A DNA stretch of 64,000 nucleotides. It comes from Candidatus Riflebacteria bacterium HGW-Riflebacteria-1 (GTDB taxonomy: Bacteria > Muiribacteriota > Ozemobacteria > Ozemobacterales > Ozemobacteraceae). Below are positions 25,585 through 34,155 of this stretch, piece by piece. The stretch's first letter is position 1; each line of letters begins with the position of its first letter. Below the pieces are notes generated by a model that saw only the letters and a program-made list of their open reading frames with translations, did no database searches and was not told where the DNA came from. A program made the position numbers and the translations under genes. Location: contig PGYB01000014.1 of assembly GCA_002839445.1 (NCBI GenBank), positions 62,001-126,000 of the forward strand, read 5' to 3'.

Positions 25585-27693
25585 TCAGAACTTCACGTTG
25601 AGGATCTTGAAGATGAAGGCGTATTCGAAGGCGATTTCTTTGATGAAATCGTAGCGCCCGGAAGCGCCGGCATGCCCGGCGTCGAGATTGGTTTTGAGCA
25701 GCAGTAGATTCTGGTCCGTTTTCATGGTGCGCAGTCTGGCTACGAATTTTGCTGGTTCCCAGAAAGAAACGCGCGGGTCGTTAAGTCCGGCAGTAACCAG
25801 CATGGCGGGGTAGTCCTGTGCCTTGATGTTGTCATAAGGTGAGTATGACAAAATATAGTCAAAATATTCTTTGATTTCGGGGTTGCCCCATTCTTCGTAT
25901 TCTTCGCGGACAAGTGGCAGGCTGGGGTCAAGCATGGTATTGATGACATCAACAAACGGCACATCGGCGATCACCGCCTTGAAAATGCCGGGGCGCATGT
26001 TAACAACGGCTCCCATCAGCAGGCCGCCGGCACTGCCGCCGTTGATAACCAGCAGATCTTTATCGGTGTAGCCAAGCTCGATCAGATGTTCAGCGCAAAC
26101 AATAAAGTCGGTAAAAGTGTTTTTCTTGTTGAGGAGTTTGCCGTTGTCATACCATGGCCGACCCATTTCCTGGCCACCTCTGACATGGGCTATCGCATAG
26201 ATGAATCCGCGGTCAAGCAGGGAAAGGCGAATCGATGAAAAATAAGGGTCGAAAGACGAGCCGTAGGATCCGTAGCCGGTAAGATAGGCTTTTGCTGGCC
26301 CTTTTTTGCGCATGTCTTTGCGATAAACCAGTGAGATCGGCACCATAGTGCCGTCGGCAGCTTTAGCAAATATACGCTCAGACTGGTAATTCGCGCTGGA
26401 AAAGGTTCCGAGCACTTCGGTCTGCTTTTTTAATTCAGCCTTTTCGCTGACCATATCGAAGTCAAAAACTGACTCGGGGGTAGTGAGCGAGGTGTAGCGG
26501 TAACGCAGCTTTGTTGTCTTGTATTCAGGATTATCATCAACAGTAACGCTGTACACCGCTTCGTTGAATGGAATGAACTTGGACTTGCCGGCATTATCGA
26601 AATAACGTATTTTCTGCAGGCCATTTTCGCGTTCAGCGACAACCAGATGACCGGCGAAGGCGTCGACATCATCGATCAGCACGTCATCGCGGGCAGCGAT
26701 AAATTCCTGCCATTTTTCGGGAGCAGTCTCATTATCGCGGGTGCGCATCACCTTGAAATTAACCGCATTCTCGTTGGTCAGAATGTAGAAGTATTCATTC
26801 TGATGGATCAGGCCGTATTCGATGCCCTTCTGCCTGGCTCTGAACACTCTGAATTCTCCATCTGGATTGCTGGCTTCAAGTATGCGATATTCTGAAGAAG
26901 TCGAACTGCTTGCGCCAAGAAGAAGATATTTGCGGTCGCGCGTTTTGCTGATTCCAGCCCAGAACTGGCCGTCCTGTTCGTGATAAACCTCTTTGTCGTC
27001 GGCGATACTGGCACCGAGTTTGTGCTTCTTGATCAGGCAGGCGCGGCCGGTATCATCCATCAATGTGTAAAAGACAGTTTTGTTATCTTCGGCCCAGACA
27101 ACGCCATAAGTGGTCGAGGCGACCTTGTCAGGGTAGGTTTCGCCGGTAATGAGGTTGATAAAGCCGAGTTCAAACTTTTCGGCACCGTTGTTGTCGATTG
27201 AATAGGCAAGAATGTTGTGATCCGGGCTTATCTCGAGGGCGCCCATAGCAAAATACGGGGTTCCTTCGGCGTATTTGTTTTCGTCAAAAATGATTTCTTC
27301 AGGAGAGCCAGCTTCAACTCCGCGACGGCAGTGTATTCGATACTGTTTTCCTTGTTCAGTGCGGCTGTAATAGTAATAGCTGTCAATTTGCTGTGGAACT
27401 GAAAGGTCGGTTTCCTTGATGCGACTTTTCATTTCTTCGAACAGCCATACCTGCTGCTCTTCGGTATCCTTCATAATTTCAGAAGTGTAGAGATTCTCGT
27501 TTTTGAGGTGACTCAGAACTTCTTTGCTCTCTTTGTTTCTGAGCCACGCATAAGGATCGGTCAGTGTCACTCCGTGGATTTCTCTGGTATTTGGCTGCTG
27601 GCGGGTTGAAGGCGGCACCGGAGCCTCACAGTTGCCATTGTGAGCAGGCAAGCATAGTGCAACTATTACTGACAACAAAAGGTAAAGTTTCAT
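25585..27693 (-). CDS. ptrB: Oligopeptidase B-type prolyl oligopeptidase, exported
   Basis: 702 residues from the ATG at 27693. A signal peptide is visible (MKLYLLLSVIVALCLPAHNG), unlike cytosolic E. coli protease II. The N-terminal TDPYAWLR motif and seven-bladed propeller precede an alpha/beta-hydrolase domain. Catalytic triad: Ser554 in GGSAGG, Asp639 in GLNDPRVSFWEPAKF, His674 in DAGHAGASGRYD; the spacing (85 and 35 residues) is the same as in oligopeptidase B. Cleaves short peptides, usually after Arg/Lys. A longer frame upstream has no support. Confidence 0.92.
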   Translation of the reverse strand: MKLYLLLSVIVALCLPAHNGNCEAPVPPSTRQQPNTREIHGVTLTDPYAWLRNKESKEVLSHLKNENLYTSEIMKDTEEQQVWLFEEMKSRIKETDLSVPQQIDSYYYYSRTEQGKQYRIHCRRGVEAGSPEEIIFDENKYAEGTPYFAMGALEISPDHNILAYSIDNNGAEKFELGFINLITGETYPDKVASTTYGVVWAEDNKTVFYTLMDDTGRACLIKKHKLGASIADDKEVYHEQDGQFWAGISKTRDRKYLLLGASSSTSSEYRILEASNPDGEFRVFRARQKGIEYGLIHQNEYFYILTNENAVNFKVMRTRDNETAPEKWQEFIAARDDVLIDDVDAFAGHLVVAERENGLQKIRYFDNAGKSKFIPFNEAVYSVTVDDNPEYKTTKLRYRYTSLTTPESVFDFDMVSEKAELKKQTEVLGTFSSANYQSERIFAKAADGTMVPISLVYRKDMRKKGPAKAYLTGYGSYGSSFDPYFSSIRLSLLDRGFIYAIAHVRGGQEMGRPWYDNGKLLNKKNTFTDFIVCAEHLIELGYTDKDLLVINGGSAGGLLMGAVVNMRPGIFKAVIADVPFVDVINTMLDPSLPLVREEYEEWGNPEIKEYFDYILSYSPYDNIKAQDYPAMLVTAGLNDPRVSFWEPAKFVARLRTMKTDQNLLLLKTNLDAGHAGASGRYDFIKEIAFEYAFIFKILNVKF

Positions 27694-27814
27694 TTGGGTC
27701 TCCACGAATATAACTCTGATTTGACAAGGCAGTTGCCTGACTGCATATTCTATAATAAATTTAGCAGATATGTTACATTGTTTTAGCTGCAATTTATGTG
27801 AAAGGATACATTCG

Positions 27815-28645
27815 ATGAACAAGGCTAATTTCTGGCTGAAGATTTTTATCTGTTGCGCGCTGGCAGTCATACTGCCGGTTGCCGCGCAGGCTTTGCTGAT
27901 CGCAAACCCTGACGAAATAGAAGTCGACGGCCTGGTGAGTTTTGGCGAAGATGGTGCCGCCTGGCTGCGCTGGCAGGGACATGAAATGCTGGTCACATCC
28001 GGCTTTATGATTGGCACTGATTTGCGGGTTGTTGCTGTCAGGCACGACAGCGTTGTACTCTATCGCTCCGAGCGCAAACAGTATCATGTATTGTTGCCGG
28101 CTACTAATCTGCCATATAAAGATCGTGTCGACGTTATCTGGACCCAGTCGCTGCCGGTCTGGAAAATCACGCGCATGGTTGGTCTGGCGTATCGCAAGGA
28201 TTATGTCTGCCACTATTCTACCGTCTCACCAAATCAGGTGCGCAGGCATGTTCGCGGGCATGAGGCGATGATGGATGTTGTCGTGTCACCGCACCACCGG
28301 TTTTACCCGCGTCGCGGCCTGTTCTTTGTGGCTCCGGTGCACATTCAGGGCACAGGCTGGAAACATCTGATGGACCGTATTCAGAATTATCGCAGTCGCA
28401 CGCTTGGCGAGCATTTTGCTGCTTTGAATGCCAAGGGAACAATTATCAGCGACGGCAAGCCGCTTGATCAGGCTTTGCAGCGCATCGCTTTTGCAACTGG
28501 TGTTCGCATCAGCTGGCACAACCCGGTGATTCTTCCCCTTTATTGCTCTTTGCGCGACCGCCCCTGGCACGAAATACTCGAAGCCATGGTGGTTTTCAAC
28601 GGTCTTGATATTTACCCGACTGCTGAGGGCCTGGAGATAAGATAA
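27815..28645 (+). CDS. Exported protein with C-terminal STN-like domain
   Basis: 276 residues from the ATG at 27815 (AAAGGA upstream). Signal peptide of about 26 residues ending near AAQA. The middle is unfamiliar, rich in aromatic and His residues. The C-terminal 65 residues (SDGKPLDQALQRIAFATGV then a short strand-helix-strand ending LDIYPTAEGLEIR) resemble the short domain at the N-terminus of secretins and TonB receptors (STN). Translation is coupled to the next gene by a one-base TAATG overlap. Possibly an envelope partner of the secretin system, by inference only. Confidence 0.65.
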   Translation: MNKANFWLKIFICCALAVILPVAAQALLIANPDEIEVDGLVSFGEDGAAWLRWQGHEMLVTSGFMIGTDLRVVAVRHDSVVLYRSERKQYHVLLPATNLPYKDRVDVIWTQSLPVWKITRMVGLAYRKDYVCHYSTVSPNQVRRHVRGHEAMMDVVVSPHHRFYPRRGLFFVAPVHIQGTGWKHLMDRIQNYRSRTLGEHFAALNAKGTIISDGKPLDQALQRIAFATGVRISWHNPVILPLYCSLRDRPWHEILEAMVVFNGLDIYPTAEGLEIR

Positions 28646-29520
28646 TGCGAAGGTCAGCACTGATTCTGGCGGTGGTTATACTGCTTCTGCAGTCAGCCGC
28701 TGCCATGGCGCAGAAGGTTGTCGAGCTGGGTGTTTATAAAGACTGGCGCGGCGACAACTGCACTTTTAAATCGGCGTACCCTTTTTTTATTATTCGTGAT
28801 CTTTATGATCTCGAGCGTTTCTGGCAGCAGGCTGGCGCGGACGAACCCATGCCGGCAATAGATTTTACCAAATGTATGTTGCTGGTCTGGGCTCCTGGCG
28901 CCACGATGTTTGATTATCGACCGGCGGTTGTCGAGCGCTTTTTGTATCAGGATGGTTTTTATATCGTGGTCATGGATATTGCACGCAAGGATTCTGGTGG
29001 CTTCTGGCGCCGGCCTTTTGTTGCGACCCTTCTGCCGAGCAAGACCGGGGATATTTTTATCATGCGCAAAGCGGTTATCGGCAGCAAAGTAGAGTTGAAG
29101 CCTCTTTACACAATCTGGGATATGTCAGGCGAACGCACCAGACCGTTTGAAGTGGCTAGAATTGCAACGCCGCCTGAACCGCCGAAGTTCATAGATCATG
29201 GTGGTCCAGCCAGCAGAAGCATGGTTGTGCAGCGCTCCAGTGCTTCGTCTTCTGCCGGTTCTCCGGCGACTGCCGAAGCCACGACTTCTGCGGTGCGGCA
29301 GCCAACTGCAGCAGTGGCCACGCCAGCTACGGCCGCTGCAGTTGCACAGCCGTCCAGTGCACAAACTGCCACAGCCTGGGAAGAAGAGAATCCTTTCGGC
29401 ATCGCGCCTGTTGCTAAAACTGAAACCGTTGCGCAACCGGCGTCTCAGCCTAAACAGCCGACAACTCCGACTTTCGCCGAAGACCCGCTGTTTGGCACGG
29501 AATTTGACATAGAGTTTTAA
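28645..29520 (+). CDS. Exported protein of unknown function with low-complexity tail
   Basis: 291 residues with a signal peptide (MRRSALILAVVILLLQSAAAMA). A compact domain of about 150 residues follows, containing aromatic-rich segments (YPFFIIRDLYDLERFW, MLLVWAPGATMFDY), then an Ala/Thr/Ser/Pro-rich linker from about 195 to 265 and an acidic end (DPLFGTEFDIEF). I do not recognise the family. Coupled to the STN-like gene upstream and two bases before the corrinoid adenosyltransferase gene. Confidence 0.65.
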   Translation: MRRSALILAVVILLLQSAAAMAQKVVELGVYKDWRGDNCTFKSAYPFFIIRDLYDLERFWQQAGADEPMPAIDFTKCMLLVWAPGATMFDYRPAVVERFLYQDGFYIVVMDIARKDSGGFWRRPFVATLLPSKTGDIFIMRKAVIGSKVELKPLYTIWDMSGERTRPFEVARIATPPEPPKFIDHGGPASRSMVVQRSSASSSAGSPATAEATTSAVRQPTAAVATPATAAAVAQPSSAQTATAWEEENPFGIAPVAKTETVAQPASQPKQPTTPTFAEDPLFGTEFDIEF

Positions 29521-29522
29521 TT

Positions 29523-30047
29523 ATGATTCATGCTTATACAGGCGATGGAAAAGGCAAGACAACCGCGGCAGTCGGCCTGCTGATCAGAGCGTTTGGCGCT
29601 GGTCGCAGAGTCGGCGTGATTTTTTTTGACAAGGGCAGCGAAACCTACCGGCACAACGAGCTGGTGGTGCTGGATCGACTCAGTATCGAATATCATGTGA
29701 CTGGTCTTGAGCGCATGAAGCCCGACGGCAGCTTTCGTTTTGGTGCGCTCGAAGAAGACAAGGTTGAAGCGGCGCGCGGCATCGAACTGGCAACAGATAT
29801 CATCAGTGCAGGTCGACTCGATCTGCTGGTTCTTGACGAAGTGTTGACGACAATGACCTATGGTCTGCTTGACAAGAAGACTATCGAAGAGCTCATCGAC
29901 AGATGTCCTGAAGAGCTTGAACTGGTGTTGACCGGCCGTTGTACTGACAAAGAACTGCTAGAAAAGGCTGACCTGGTAACCAAAATGGTTAAGCACAAAC
30001 ACTATTTTGACCGCGGCGTCAAAGCCCGCCCCGGTATTGAGTTCTGA
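29523..30047 (+). CDS. cobO: Corrinoid adenosyltransferase, CobA/CobO type
   Basis: 174 residues. Transfers the adenosyl group of ATP to cob(I)alamin. The modified P-loop YTGDGKGKTTAAVG is at residues 5-18, and LLVLDEVLTTMTYGLL corresponds to the conserved DE motif; the C-terminal HYFDRGVKARPGIEF matches the family ending. No other cobalamin genes are in the window, so it probably serves salvage. Overlaps no gene; 19 bases to the convergent neighbour. Confidence 0.92.
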   Translation: MIHAYTGDGKGKTTAAVGLLIRAFGAGRRVGVIFFDKGSETYRHNELVVLDRLSIEYHVTGLERMKPDGSFRFGALEEDKVEAARGIELATDIISAGRLDLLVLDEVLTTMTYGLLDKKTIEELIDRCPEELELVLTGRCTDKELLEKADLVTKMVKHKHYFDRGVKARPGIEF

Positions 30048-30066
30048 TTGCAGGTTATAGCGGGCG

Positions 30067-30777
30067 CTAAAGTTTCTGGCTGATGGCAGTTACCAGGTTC
30101 TGGCGGAGCTTAATGATCGAGCTGGCGGAAAAATGGCCCTGTATGCTGGCGCAAGGGTAGACCATGCAGTTCGGTTCGAGAATCGTGCCGGGATTGGTGA
30201 CCGAGTTGCAGCCAAGCAGGCAGTTGTCGCCAAGTATGGCGCCGAATTTTCTTATTCCGGTATCAACGACATGTTCGCCAATGCGCGTGCGCACGTTTGA
30301 ACCATCATTCTTGAGGTTTGACAGCTTGGTGCCAGCACCCAGATTTACATTTGAACCAAGAACAGAGTCGCCGACATAATTAAAATGTGGTGCTTTGGCA
30401 CCCGGAAGAAATACTGAGCGCACAACTTCGCTGGAATGACCGATAACCGCGCCATTACCGATGATCACGTTGCCTCTTACAAAGGCACCATGGCGGATTT
30501 CGACGTTCTCGCCGATGATGGCGGGTCCGCAGACCATGGCTCCGGCTTCAACAACCGAGCCTTTTCCGAGGTAGATGTCACTGCCGCGGAGAAATGCGCC
30601 TTCTTCAACCGTGCCGAGAATTTCCGGCCTGACATATTTGCCGGTAAATCCGGCCTGAATTCTTTTAAGGATATCCCAGACGTTCTCTAGCGTGGCGTAA
30701 CCTGCAAGTTCTTTTTCAAACAGCTCGGGGCAGACGAATTCGGGCAGACGGCTGAAAAAATCTCTAATATCGAGCAT
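30067..30777 (-). CDS. Left-handed beta-helix (hexapeptide) transferase, GlmU-C-like
   Basis: 236 residues. After about 50 helical residues, hexapeptide repeats (AFLRGSDIYLGKGSVVEAGAM, CGPAIIGENVEIRHGAFV) build a left-handed beta-helix like the acetyltransferase half of GlmU. HFNYVGDSVLGSNVNLGAG followed by a K-L-S-N segment matches the GlmU catalytic/acetyl-CoA region. There is no nucleotidyltransferase domain. Proteins of this type are annotated as GlmU-like or UDP-GlcNAc diphosphorylase-like; the acceptor is uncertain. Confidence 0.78.
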   Translation of the reverse strand: MLDIRDFFSRLPEFVCPELFEKELAGYATLENVWDILKRIQAGFTGKYVRPEILGTVEEGAFLRGSDIYLGKGSVVEAGAMVCGPAIIGENVEIRHGAFVRGNVIIGNGAVIGHSSEVVRSVFLPGAKAPHFNYVGDSVLGSNVNLGAGTKLSNLKNDGSNVRTRIGEHVVDTGIRKFGAILGDNCLLGCNSVTNPGTILEPNCMVYPCASIQGHFSASSIIKLRQNLVTAISQKL

Positions 30778-30835
30778 TGTGCTTCTCCATCGGGGTTGGT
30801 TTCGTTATCGAGTTTACTCTCGGGGCGGGTTCATG

Positions 30836-31720
30836 TCAATTTTTGCCGGGTCGTGCGAATGCCTGGCAGGCTGAGGCAAGCAGGCAGCGCCGGCACAGGT
30901 TCTGATCCTTGCCATGCGTGCATTCGCCCGCTATGCCGAGGTGGCAGAGCGAAAAATCGTATTTTATCGGGTCTTCGGGGCAGAATTCAGCGAGCCGGGC
31001 CGCAATTTCTTCGGCAGTTTTCCAGTCGTCGCTGCCTCTGGCGGTAAGTCCGAGGTTGCGGGCTATGCGGCTGATATGGCGGTCGAGCGGAATCAGAAGC
31101 AGTGACGGCGAGACTTCTGGCCACAGGTTCATGTCGACTCCATCGTTGGGTCGCACGAGCCAGCGCAAGAACATTTGCCAGCGCTTTACGCAACCGCCGG
31201 CAGCGGGGTCTGGCAGCAGATGTCGGGTGCCGCGTGAGATTGGGCCGCCGACCTTTTCGGCCTCGGCCAGTAGCCCCTGTCGCAGGCTTATCAGGCCATC
31301 TTTGATGCTGCTTTGCGGTGTAAAGCCCTTTAGAAAAACTTTTTTCAGGCTTTTATGCTGCTTGATCAGATTGCCGGCCGCAGTGGCCAGAATGCCGATT
31401 TCGCGACCTGTGCTCAGGCGATAAGCCGGCCAGGCAAATTTTTGCGCCCGTGCCGGGTTGCAGATAAGATCGAGAAACTGCCAGCTACAGGTGTCGAGGG
31501 TCTCTCGTATTTTTTTGATGAACTGCGCTGCCGAGCCATAAGCCAGCATTGCCGAAAACAGCGCTACAGCTTCGACCTCGGCGGCCGGCCTCTTTTGCTC
31601 AAAAAACCAGCGTGGAAACTGAATTGGGTCGGCGCCAGTACGGGCGACCGGCGGGAAATCAGTTAAAACCTTTTCGAGAAGAGGCTTTAAGCTTATTGAT
31701 TTCGCCGCCGGTTTTGCCAT
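30836..31720 (-). CDS. TIGR02757 family protein (DUF2400) with C-terminal Cys cluster
   Basis: 294 residues. The pattern DPIQFPRWF near the N-terminus, FSAMLAYGSAAQFIKKI, FLRWLVRPNDGVDMNLW and LIPLDRHISRIARNLGL, together with the C-terminal CTHGKDQNLCRRCLLASAC motif, fits the TIGR02757/DUF2400 family, which is related to HhH-GPD DNA glycosylases and has an iron-sulfur-type four-Cys loop at the end. Biological role unknown. Sixteen bases before the nucleoside kinase stop it may share that gene's transcript. Confidence 0.8.
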   Translation of the reverse strand: MAKPAAKSISLKPLLEKVLTDFPPVARTGADPIQFPRWFFEQKRPAAEVEAVALFSAMLAYGSAAQFIKKIRETLDTCSWQFLDLICNPARAQKFAWPAYRLSTGREIGILATAAGNLIKQHKSLKKVFLKGFTPQSSIKDGLISLRQGLLAEAEKVGGPISRGTRHLLPDPAAGGCVKRWQMFLRWLVRPNDGVDMNLWPEVSPSLLLIPLDRHISRIARNLGLTARGSDDWKTAEEIAARLAEFCPEDPIKYDFSLCHLGIAGECTHGKDQNLCRRCLLASACQAFARPGKN

Positions 31721-31735
31721 TATGGATGAGATAGC

Positions 31736-33436
31736 TCAGTATTGGAAAGAGCTGCCGCCAATAAATTCGCGAAGAAGTGATGTCGGAGGCACTTCTTTCG
31801 GGTCGAGCGGAGCGAAAAAGGCGAGTGTTCTGAGTATCTGGCGAGCCTGGGTGTAGGATGAGCTTTCAGGCGGGATGTCGAGAAGGAGTGGCTCTGCGAT
31901 TGGTCTGAGGACAGCCCATTCATAAGGCACGGCAGAGTTGAAGACGGTGTTGGCAAATTCCTGGAATGGGAATATATTACGCTCTTCACCGCGGCGTACT
32001 GATGGCCAGCGGCTGAAGGTGTTCTCGGCTGAATAGCCGCGATATTTGCTGTCGCGAACGGTGCGCCTGATGAGACGGGTGTCGGTAGTTGCGATACGGT
32101 TGTAGTCGTCGATTACCAGCTGGGTCAGTGCGCTGATATAGATTTTGTATTTGCAATCCGCCGGAACCGATCTTGTCAGTTCGTCGTTAAGGCCGTGAAT
32201 GCCTTCGATGATGACGATCTGGTCTTCGTTGATACGCATAGGATCAGTCTTTTCCTTGCGGTGACCGGTATGAAAGTCAAATTCTGGTATCTGCGCGACC
32301 TTGCCTTCGAGCAGTTCTTTGAGGTGCTGGTTGAACAGTTCGAGATCGAGGGCGTAGATTGATTCAAAATCATAGTCGCCATGCTCATCACGCGGCGTGT
32401 GCTGACGATCAAGAAAGTAATTGTCGAGCGACATTGCAACCGGGCGCAGGCCGTTGACCTTGAGGTGTGTGCACAGGCGTTTGCTGAATGTGGTCTTGCC
32501 TGAGCTTGATGGGCCCGCGATCAAAACGATTCTGATTGAGGGATGGCTGGTGATTTCGTCGGCGATTTCCTGAATTTTTTTAGAATGCAGTGCTTCAGCG
32601 GTTTTGATGAAATCAGAAATGGAGCCGTCTTTAATTTTTTCGTTGAGTCGGCCAACGTTGTTGACTTCGAGAATCTTGCCCCAGTGCTTGCTTTCGCGGT
32701 AAGCCTGAAAAATCTTGGGTTGGCGGCGGATCTGCGCGGCAGTCGAGGGGTCTTCGTTTTCGGGGAACATTAGTACGAAGCCTTGTGCATACTGCTTGAG
32801 ATCGAACACTTTAAGATAGCCGGCTGAGGGCACCATGGCGCCGAAGTCGAGATCAATGTATTTCCAGCACGAAACGATGCCGACGCGGTCGGTGTTAAGG
32901 TTTTTGAGCAACCTTGCCTTTTCGGGATAGCCTTCGCGGTTGAACAGAGCGATAGCCTCGGTTCTGGTCATGGTTTTTTTGCCAAAAGCCTCGTCTTTAT
33001 TGATGATTTCCAGCATTTTGGTCTTGATATAGCCAAGAATGTGCTCAGAAACCGGCACATCGGTAAAAAGGTCGTAGAAATAACCGTTGCCGATCGAGTG
33101 GTCGATGGCGAGGCGGGCATTGCGATATAGTTCCATGATGGCGCGGGCGAGCACGAAAGTCATGCTGCGGCGATAGCAGTCGCGGCCCTGTGCTGACTTG
33201 TAGGTTAAAAATTCTACCTGGCAATTCATTTCAGGAGCAAAATCAAGGCTTTGCACCTCGTTGTTAACCTTGGCGCAGATATAGGGTAAATCATTCTGGG
33301 CTGGCACTTGCCGGGCCAGTTCTATAATAGACTTGCCTTTCTCGAGCTTATGCGTACTGCCGTCCGGCAGGGTGATGGTTACCTGTGAGATTTCACCTTC
33401 GCGGTTTTCAATCATGTTTTCCTGTGGTTCGTTCAT
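31736..33436 (-). CDS. TGS-domain nucleoside kinase (uridine kinase-like)
   Basis: 566 residues from the ATG at 33436, preceded by AGAGGTAGG. Three parts: an N-terminal TGS domain (about 12-75), a threonyl-tRNA-synthetase-like second domain (about 80-260; HSIGNGYFYD), and a uridine kinase/phosphoribulokinase domain with P-loop GPSSSGKTTFSKRL near 308 and the LDNYF and FDFHTG motifs. This architecture is known in bacterial nucleoside kinases of the Udk-related group. It lies behind a leader RNA with an intrinsic terminator, so premature termination may control it. Confidence 0.88.
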   Translation of the reverse strand: MNEPQENMIENREGEISQVTITLPDGSTHKLEKGKSIIELARQVPAQNDLPYICAKVNNEVQSLDFAPEMNCQVEFLTYKSAQGRDCYRRSMTFVLARAIMELYRNARLAIDHSIGNGYFYDLFTDVPVSEHILGYIKTKMLEIINKDEAFGKKTMTRTEAIALFNREGYPEKARLLKNLNTDRVGIVSCWKYIDLDFGAMVPSAGYLKVFDLKQYAQGFVLMFPENEDPSTAAQIRRQPKIFQAYRESKHWGKILEVNNVGRLNEKIKDGSISDFIKTAEALHSKKIQEIADEITSHPSIRIVLIAGPSSSGKTTFSKRLCTHLKVNGLRPVAMSLDNYFLDRQHTPRDEHGDYDFESIYALDLELFNQHLKELLEGKVAQIPEFDFHTGHRKEKTDPMRINEDQIVIIEGIHGLNDELTRSVPADCKYKIYISALTQLVIDDYNRIATTDTRLIRRTVRDSKYRGYSAENTFSRWPSVRRGEERNIFPFQEFANTVFNSAVPYEWAVLRPIAEPLLLDIPPESSSYTQARQILRTLAFFAPLDPKEVPPTSLLREFIGGSSFQY

Positions 33437-33465
33437 TGACCTACCTCTAGTATAAATTTGCATTT

Positions 33466-33621
33466 GTCAAAAAAATGACCCCGCAGAATCTGCGGGGGTA
33501 AAGCTACACAAAACACCCGCTGCTCAGGTCTTGCCACGCCCGGCAGCATTATTCGCATTAAAAAGTTCAGTTAACAGAAGCGTAATTAGCAATCTCAAGT
33601 GATCCATCTGTAAATTGGGAA
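33466..33621 (-). ncRNA. Structured leader RNA or small RNA upstream of nucleoside kinase
   Basis: A transcript of about 155 nt is predicted between a strong promoter and an intrinsic terminator. On the minus strand GCTGC (33547-33543) can pair with GCAGC (33523-33519). The adjoining GCGGGTG (33520-33514) can instead pair, with one mismatch, to CCCCCGC (33498-33492), which is the 5' arm of the terminator. The two pairings exclude each other, as in an attenuator or riboswitch. The nucleoside kinase start is 30 bases beyond the terminator. I could not match it to TPP, SAM, GEMM, preQ1, 6S or SRP RNA. A free-standing small RNA is the alternative. Confidence 0.55.
33469..33498 (-). terminator. 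Intrinsic terminator before nucleoside kinase gene
   Basis: On the minus strand CCCCGCA, loop GATTC, TGCGGGG, then TCA and a run of seven T residues. Seven G:C-rich base pairs and the T run make it a textbook rho-independent terminator. No gene lies upstream on that strand, so it ends the leader RNA. Confidence 0.8.
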
Positions 33622-33627
33622 GAATTC

Positions 33628-33656
33628 ATTTTACCATTGCCGTTTTGATGAGTCAA
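33628..33656 (-). promoter_or_regulatory. Strong sigma70-type promoter of the leader RNA
   Basis: Minus strand TTGACT, 17-base spacer, TAAAAT. Near-consensus, placed so that transcription would begin close to 33621. Confidence 0.7.
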
Positions 33657-34093
33657 TAGCCTGCCAAAGAAAATAGCGAGAACAGCGAAAATGCGAAAAT
33701 TGCGATTTTTCGGTGAGAAGTTAAGCCAGTATCATATCGCAGATATTTTGTGGCTGGGAACAGGTATGACGAATCCTTGTGTGAGAGTGCTATTGCCTTT
33801 TCCATGTCATTCTACGCCTTCTTTCTGTCGTTTTGCGCTTACCATTTTTCTGTCATTCTTCGCGAAGCAACGTGAAGTCGCAGAATCCATGTCTTTATTG
33901 CCATTCTGGATCCTGCGACTGCGCGCAGGATGACAGCTTGATGCCGATTCCGACGCGCAGATGCACTAGACGTGGACGCCTGATGACACAGGGCGCCCGA
34001 ACCAACGACAATCGCCATGCTCTGCATGGCTAAGTTTGTATTATTCAGTGAAAGATGATGAACGCAGCCGCCAGAATTCTTCTGCTCATGGTC
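33657..34093. other. Gene-free stretch with REP-like palindromes
   Basis: Holds no credible gene. Two palindromic units are visible: 33855-33886 (ATTCTTCG to CGCAGAAT, one mismatch) and 33910-33931 (ATCCTGCG, short loop, CGCAGGAT). They match units at 47118-47152 and 47176-47197. Minus-strand frames here lack ribosome binding sites. Confidence 0.6.
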
Positions 34094-34122
34094 TTTACAA
34101 TATGGCCGAAATCTCTTATGAT
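34094..34122 (+). promoter_or_regulatory. Putative promoter of the giant surface protein gene
   Basis: TTTACA, 17-base spacer, TATGAT, 34 bases before the ATG at 34156, which has AGGGGG as ribosome binding site. Confidence 0.6.
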
Positions 34123-34155
34123 TTGTACAGAGATGTAGGGTTACAGGGGGCATAA

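Noticed and set aside
27694..28017. N-terminal extension of the oligopeptidase
   Set aside because: It would bury a clear signal peptide and run through the divergent promoter region into the next gene.
33466..33621. Leader RNA as 4.5S/SRP RNA, 6S RNA or TPP riboswitch
   Set aside because: The SRP tetraloop motif, the 6S bubble and the TPP core sequences are all missing.
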